A stretch of DNA of 8,419 nucleotides from NCBI GenBank assembly GCA_009835515.1, contig VXXH01000706.1:1-8419 (forward strand), read 5' to 3'. This document shows, piece by piece, positions 5,680 through 8,419 of the stretch. The notes below the pieces were generated by a model, which saw only the letters and a program-made list of their open reading frames with translations, was not told the origin of the DNA and did not search any database. The stretch is from Candidatus Poribacteria bacterium. GTDB taxonomy: Bacteria; Poribacteria; WGA-4E; WGA-3G. Each line of letters starts with the position of its first letter. Within the stretch, counting starts at the first letter, position 1. The translations under genes and the position numbers were made by a program.

Positions 5680-6456
5680 CTAAAAGCGCTTTAGACTTCC
5701 CCACACTGTCGCGAGTTTGGCTTTCGGTGTTACTGACAACCCACCTCTGTCCGGGATACTGTCGCCGGTAATTACAACATTGTCGAATCTCGCTGTCTGA
5801 TTTGAAAGTCCTAAACCCATCCCTCCTGTCAAGAAGTCTTGGAGTCCATCTAATTGCAATGCTGGCAATTCCTTCCGATGTTCTTTTCTGAGAGCATCAA
5901 AGCGTAGGAAACTTTGGCGGTTTGGAAGTTGGACAGGTCCAATAAACTGCTTTCCGTTAATCCAAAAGTTTAGGATATTTTCTTTAACGTCCAGTTTCAG
6001 TTTCGACCATTCGTTTAATTTCAAAAATCGCTGGCGTTTGCTATGTGAAAATAAGAACGTATTTGGGTCCTGAAAATTGCCAGCAGCAAACTTAACTTCG
6101 GAGATGTTGTCAACAAATGGCAAATCGCCGATGAGACACCATACGACCCAACTCCCGTTGATTCGAGCGGCAACAACAATATTGCTGGGACCTCGATTAT
6201 CAAGCGGTTTGACATCAAATTCAATGGTGTAATCTCGCCATGTTTCATCACCGATTGTAAGCAAACGGGTCCAGCCATCAGGGCTTACCGCATGAAGTTC
6301 ACCGTCAACAATTTCCCAAGAACCGGGTAGCGCATCACTCATAAGGAGTTCCTGCCATTCATCCAGCTTTCCGCTATCAAAATTCACCAGAAACGTCCCT
6401 GCCTCTGCTGAGAGAGTAAAGAGTAAAACAATACTTCCGCTTATTGCCAACTTCAT
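5680..6456 (-). CDS. Secreted jelly-roll (LamG/DUF1080-like) protein of unknown role
   Basis: The protein has 258 residues. It starts with a clear signal peptide (hydrophobic ISGSIVLLFTLSAEA, cleavage likely after A19 in S-A-E-A/G). The mature part looks like a single concanavalin-like beta-sandwich of the LamG or DUF1080 type: F-D-S-G-K-L-D-E-W (26-34), G-S-W-E-I-V-D-G-E-L-H-A (45-56), W-R-D-Y-T-I-E-F-D-V-K-P (73-84), a long middle part with W-S-K-L-K-L-D-V...N-F-W-I-N-G-K-Q-F (150-171), and G-M-G-L-G-L...A-R-F-D-N-V-V-I-T-G (212-231). Such domains bind or cleave carbohydrate, or only shape larger proteins; no catalytic residues can be assigned here. A 20-residue tail follows the domain (VTPKAKLATVWGSLKRF). 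The ATG has AGAGGA about 9 nt upstream. It sits between gspE and gspF, a place where no standard Gsp component is found. It could be a T2SS substrate, an accessory envelope protein, or an insertion unrelated to secretion. Confidence 0.75.
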   Translation of the reverse strand: MKLAISGSIVLLFTLSAEAGTFLVNFDSGKLDEWQELLMSDALPGSWEIVDGELHAVSPDGWTRLLTIGDETWRDYTIEFDVKPLDNRGPSNIVVAARINGSWVVWCLIGDLPFVDNISEVKFAAGNFQDPNTFLFSHSKRQRFLKLNEWSKLKLDVKENILNFWINGKQFIGPVQLPNRQSFLRFDALRKEHRKELPALQLDGLQDFLTGGMGLGLSNQTARFDNVVITGDSIPDRGGLSVTPKAKLATVWGSLKRF

Positions 6457-6496
6457 AATTAGTGATCCTCTACTAACACAGAAGGTTTAGAATCGT

Positions 6497-8275
6497 TTAG
6501 ACAACTTCTCCAAAATCAAATTCATCTTCCTGTGTTAACCGGATGACTTCGTCAACCGTTGTAAACCCGGCAGTGACTTTGCGCCAACCATCTTCACGTA
6601 AGCCTCTCATGCCCAATTGTACGGCGAGGCGACGAATCTCATTTGTCGATGCCTGTTTAAGTGCCATCGAACGAAGTTCGTCAGTCATAAACAAAACTTC
6701 AAAAATGCCAATCCTACCTTTGTAACCTCTTCCGCGACACTCTTTACATCCTACTGCTCGAGGAATCTCAAGATCGTTGGGGATAGAGATCTTGTTACCA
6801 TTACCGTTATTCCCGTTACCCATAAGTCCTGCCAATTCATGATCGTCGGGGGAATACATCTCGCAACACGCCTTGCAGACGCGACGCGCAAGCCTTTGTG
6901 CTATGATACCTTCCACCGTAGAAGCAACAAGATACGGTTCAACGTCCATATCAATGAGCCGCGTGATCGCACCCGGTGCATCGTTTGTATGGAGCGTACT
7001 AAAGACGAGGTGACCGGTAAGCGACGTATGAACCGCCATCTCCGCAGTCTCATAGTCACGAATCTCACCGACTAAGACTTTGTCCGGATCCTGACGCAGG
7101 ATATGACGGAGCCCAACAGCAAAAGTGAAATCAATATCAGGGTTCACCTGGATTTGGTTGATACCCTCCAATTCATATTCAACTGGGTCTTCAAGGGTAA
7201 TGATTTTAACATCCGGTGAGTTGATCTCTTTCAGGCAGGCATAAAGTGATGTTGTCTTTCCGCTACCTGTAGGACCGGTGGCAAGGATGATACCGTGTGG
7301 TTTGCGGATCATGCGTTGAAAGAGTTGGAGATTATCTTCAGTTAATCCGAGCTCTGCAAGCCCAAAGTCAATAGACTGCCGGTCAAGGATACGGAGGACA
7401 ACACTTTCGCCATGAAGCATTGCGACAGTAGGGACAGTGGAAACCCGAAGGTCTATTTGTCGGTTCCCGACGCTACCGATCCGTCTACTGATTTTTCCAT
7501 CTTGAGGCCGTCTGCGTTCAGCGACATCCATCCCTGCCATGATTTTGATACGGGAGGTGATTGCGGATTGTAAATAGGCAGGCGGCTGGGGTTGATCCTC
7601 AAGCACACCATCAACACGAAATCGGATTTTGAGTTGTGTCGGATAGGGTTCAATATGGATATCGCTTGCGCCCATCCGGACAGCATCAATAATCATCTGG
7701 TCAACGGCATGTATGACTGTCGGATCTTGGCTGAGATCCTTCTCATCAATCCCGAAGTCGTCAATGGTCTCACGTTCAAGCGTCTCAGTAGCACCGACGG
7801 GGCCCTTGATACCAGCACTGAGTAGGCTTTCAGCCGTACGTCCATAGAGACGGATAATTGCCTCGTCAATGTCCGCCTCATCAGCAAGTGCAGGAATAAC
7901 CCGACAGTTTGTAATGAGTTCAAGTTCATCTATGAGGACGACATCCAGGACATCCGCCATTGCGACGGTGAGCTCATCGCCATTTAGGTCAATAGGGACA
8001 ACTTTATTGCGGTAGGCAAACCCTGGAGACACCTTTTCAAGTGTATCAGGTTCAGGATCAACGCCTTCCAATTGGACGAGAGGTGTCCGCGCCTCAACAC
8101 TCTTTGTAGCAAGGGCAAGGATGTCAGGTGACACACCATGCTTGGAAAGGATCGCGGCTTCAGATGCACCCGTCTCGTTTATTTCGCTAACGATGTCTGT
8201 ATAGTCTTGCTCAGAGAGAAGAGATGCTTCTCGCATCACCTCAACAACCGAAGTTGTATTTTCTGTGTTTTGCAT
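6497..8275 (-). CDS. gspE: GspE type II secretion assembly ATPase
   Basis: GspE is the cytoplasmic hexameric ATPase that powers pseudopilus assembly. The 592-residue protein has an MshEN/T2SSE N-terminal domain (about 15-145), then the core. The core shows S-D-I-H-I-E-P (204-210) and R-F-R-V-D-G (218-223), Walker A G-P-T-G-S-G-K-T-T (334-342, K340), the Asp box L-E-D-P-V-E-Y-E (361-368), Walker B V-L-V-G-E-I-R-D (400-407, E404), and the His box ending T-L-H-T-N-D (427-432). A four-cysteine zinc motif is present (C467-x-x-C470 ... C510-x-x-C513), as in GspE/PilB. Its loop carries an Asn/Gly run (486-494). PilB and MshE are relatives, but the neighbours argue for GspE. An in-frame TAG 12 nt upstream of the ATG rules out a longer protein. 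No good ribosome binding site precedes the ATG. An ATG at codon 14 has GAGG too close to be a clear rival. It is the first gene of the visible operon. Confidence 0.96.
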   Translation of the reverse strand: MQNTENTTSVVEVMREASLLSEQDYTDIVSEINETGASEAAILSKHGVSPDILALATKSVEARTPLVQLEGVDPEPDTLEKVSPGFAYRNKVVPIDLNGDELTVAMADVLDVVLIDELELITNCRVIPALADEADIDEAIIRLYGRTAESLLSAGIKGPVGATETLERETIDDFGIDEKDLSQDPTVIHAVDQMIIDAVRMGASDIHIEPYPTQLKIRFRVDGVLEDQPQPPAYLQSAITSRIKIMAGMDVAERRRPQDGKISRRIGSVGNRQIDLRVSTVPTVAMLHGESVVLRILDRQSIDFGLAELGLTEDNLQLFQRMIRKPHGIILATGPTGSGKTTSLYACLKEINSPDVKIITLEDPVEYELEGINQIQVNPDIDFTFAVGLRHILRQDPDKVLVGEIRDYETAEMAVHTSLTGHLVFSTLHTNDAPGAITRLIDMDVEPYLVASTVEGIIAQRLARRVCKACCEMYSPDDHELAGLMGNGNNGNGNKISIPNDLEIPRAVGCKECRGRGYKGRIGIFEVLFMTDELRSMALKQASTNEIRRLAVQLGMRGLREDGWRKVTAGFTTVDEVIRLTQEDEFDFGEVV

Positions 8276-8293
8276 AGCAGGAACGCTCTATGC
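8272..8293 (-). promoter_or_regulatory. Hairpin enclosing the gspE start codon
   Basis: In the mRNA GCAUAG and CUAUGC pair over 6 bp with a 10-nt loop, and the gspE AUG is part of the 3' arm. With no strong ribosome binding site in the loop, this would hold initiation low unless opened. The stem is short, so it may be marginal in the cell. Confidence 0.35.
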
Positions 8294-8295
8294 TG

Positions 8296-8313
8296 GCGGG
8301 AATTTTGCCCCGC
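8296..8313 (-). promoter_or_regulatory. GC hairpin in the gspE leader
   Basis: GCGGG and CCCGC form a 5-bp all-GC stem around an 8-nt loop (GCAAAAUU in the mRNA), 2 nt upstream of the start-codon hairpin. It is not followed by a U tract. The two stems could stack as a structured 5' leader. Confidence 0.35.
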
Positions 8314-8352
8314 GCGAGCGGTAGCCTTTGTGTTATTTTGTGCTGTAAATTT

Positions 8353-8387
8353 GTCTTAAGTCATTTCCCTCAGTTGACAATTAAGAC
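8353..8387. repeat. Inverted repeat upstream of gspE
   Basis: GTCTTAA at 8353-8359 and its exact complement TTAAGAC at 8381-8387 are separated by 21 nt. Inside the repeat, TTGTC (8351-8355) also has an inverted copy, GACAA (8376-8380). It might be an operator or just an AT-rich coincidence; the distance between half-sites is about three helical turns from centre to centre (28 bp). Confidence 0.3.
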
Positions 8388-8419
8388 GCATCAACCCCAA
8401 ATAAGTTTAACAAATTACC

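Larger units (their letters stand above)
8294..8419. other. Non-coding leader upstream of gspE, promoter not identified
   Basis: No credible gene lies here on either strand. On the minus strand TTGTCA is a fair -35 element, but the hexamer at 16 nt (TAAGAC) is a poor -10, so I do not call a promoter. The region also holds the 7-bp inverted repeat at 8353-8387 and the GC hairpin. As the only sizeable gap in front of the operon, it is where the main promoter would be expected, unless transcription enters from genes beyond the right edge. Confidence 0.5.

Noticed and set aside
1..8419. CRISPR arrays, insertion sequences, tRNA or rRNA genes, phage features
   Set aside because: No regularly spaced direct repeats, transposase frames, terminal repeats or RNA gene signatures were seen; the window is almost fully occupied by one operon.

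Overview
The window carries most of a type II secretion (T2SS, Gsp) operon from a diderm (Gram-negative-type) bacterium. Every supportable gene is on the minus strand, so the operon is transcribed from the right end towards the left. In transcription order it holds gspE (assembly ATPase), an unnamed secreted protein, gspF (inner-membrane platform), gspG (major pseudopilin), gspH, gspI, gspJ and gspK (minor pseudopilins), and the first 32 codons of a PilM-type, actin-fold protein that runs off the left edge. Genes are separated by 3 to about 55 nt, so one polycistronic message is likely. GC content looks moderate and no mobile element, tRNA, rRNA or CRISPR array is visible. The lineage cannot be fixed from this sequence. 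The PilM-type protein in place of a classical GspL, the extra concanavalin-like secreted gene and the unusual GspK suggest an uncultured, non-proteobacterial phylum (Poribacteria-like, a weak guess).

Right end (8276-8419): non-coding leader upstream of gspE. It has no convincing sigma70 promoter, but it holds an inverted repeat and two adjacent hairpins, the second of which contains the gspE start codon. 6497-8275 is gspE. 5680-6456 is a signal-peptide-bearing protein with a jelly-roll (LamG/DUF1080-like) look, wedged between gspE and gspF. 5620-5670 may be a 16-codon leader ORF overlapping the gspF start. 4413-5639 is gspF. 4354-4412 is an AT-rich intergenic stretch with a hairpin and a strong ribosome binding site for gspG. 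3898-4353 is gspG. gspH follows, with a 13-bp hairpin inside its leader-peptide codons. Then come gspI, gspJ and gspK, nearly contiguous, and finally the pilM-like start.

How they work together: by homology, GspE hydrolyses ATP at the cytoplasmic face. Through GspF and the PilM/GspL-type scaffold it drives assembly of a periplasmic pseudopilus, with GspG as the shaft and GspH-I-J-K at the tip. The pseudopilus pushes folded exoproteins through an outer-membrane secretin (GspD) that is not in this window. All five pseudopilins carry a prepilin-peptidase type III signal, and only GspK lacks Glu at position +5, as expected for the tip subunit.

The most notable points are four ComEA-like N-x-N-T-A helix-hairpin-helix units in an enlarged GspK, Gly/Gln/Pro-rich segments in all three tip subunits I, J and K, the extra secreted gene inside the operon, and the RNA structures at the gspG/gspH boundary and over the gspE start.
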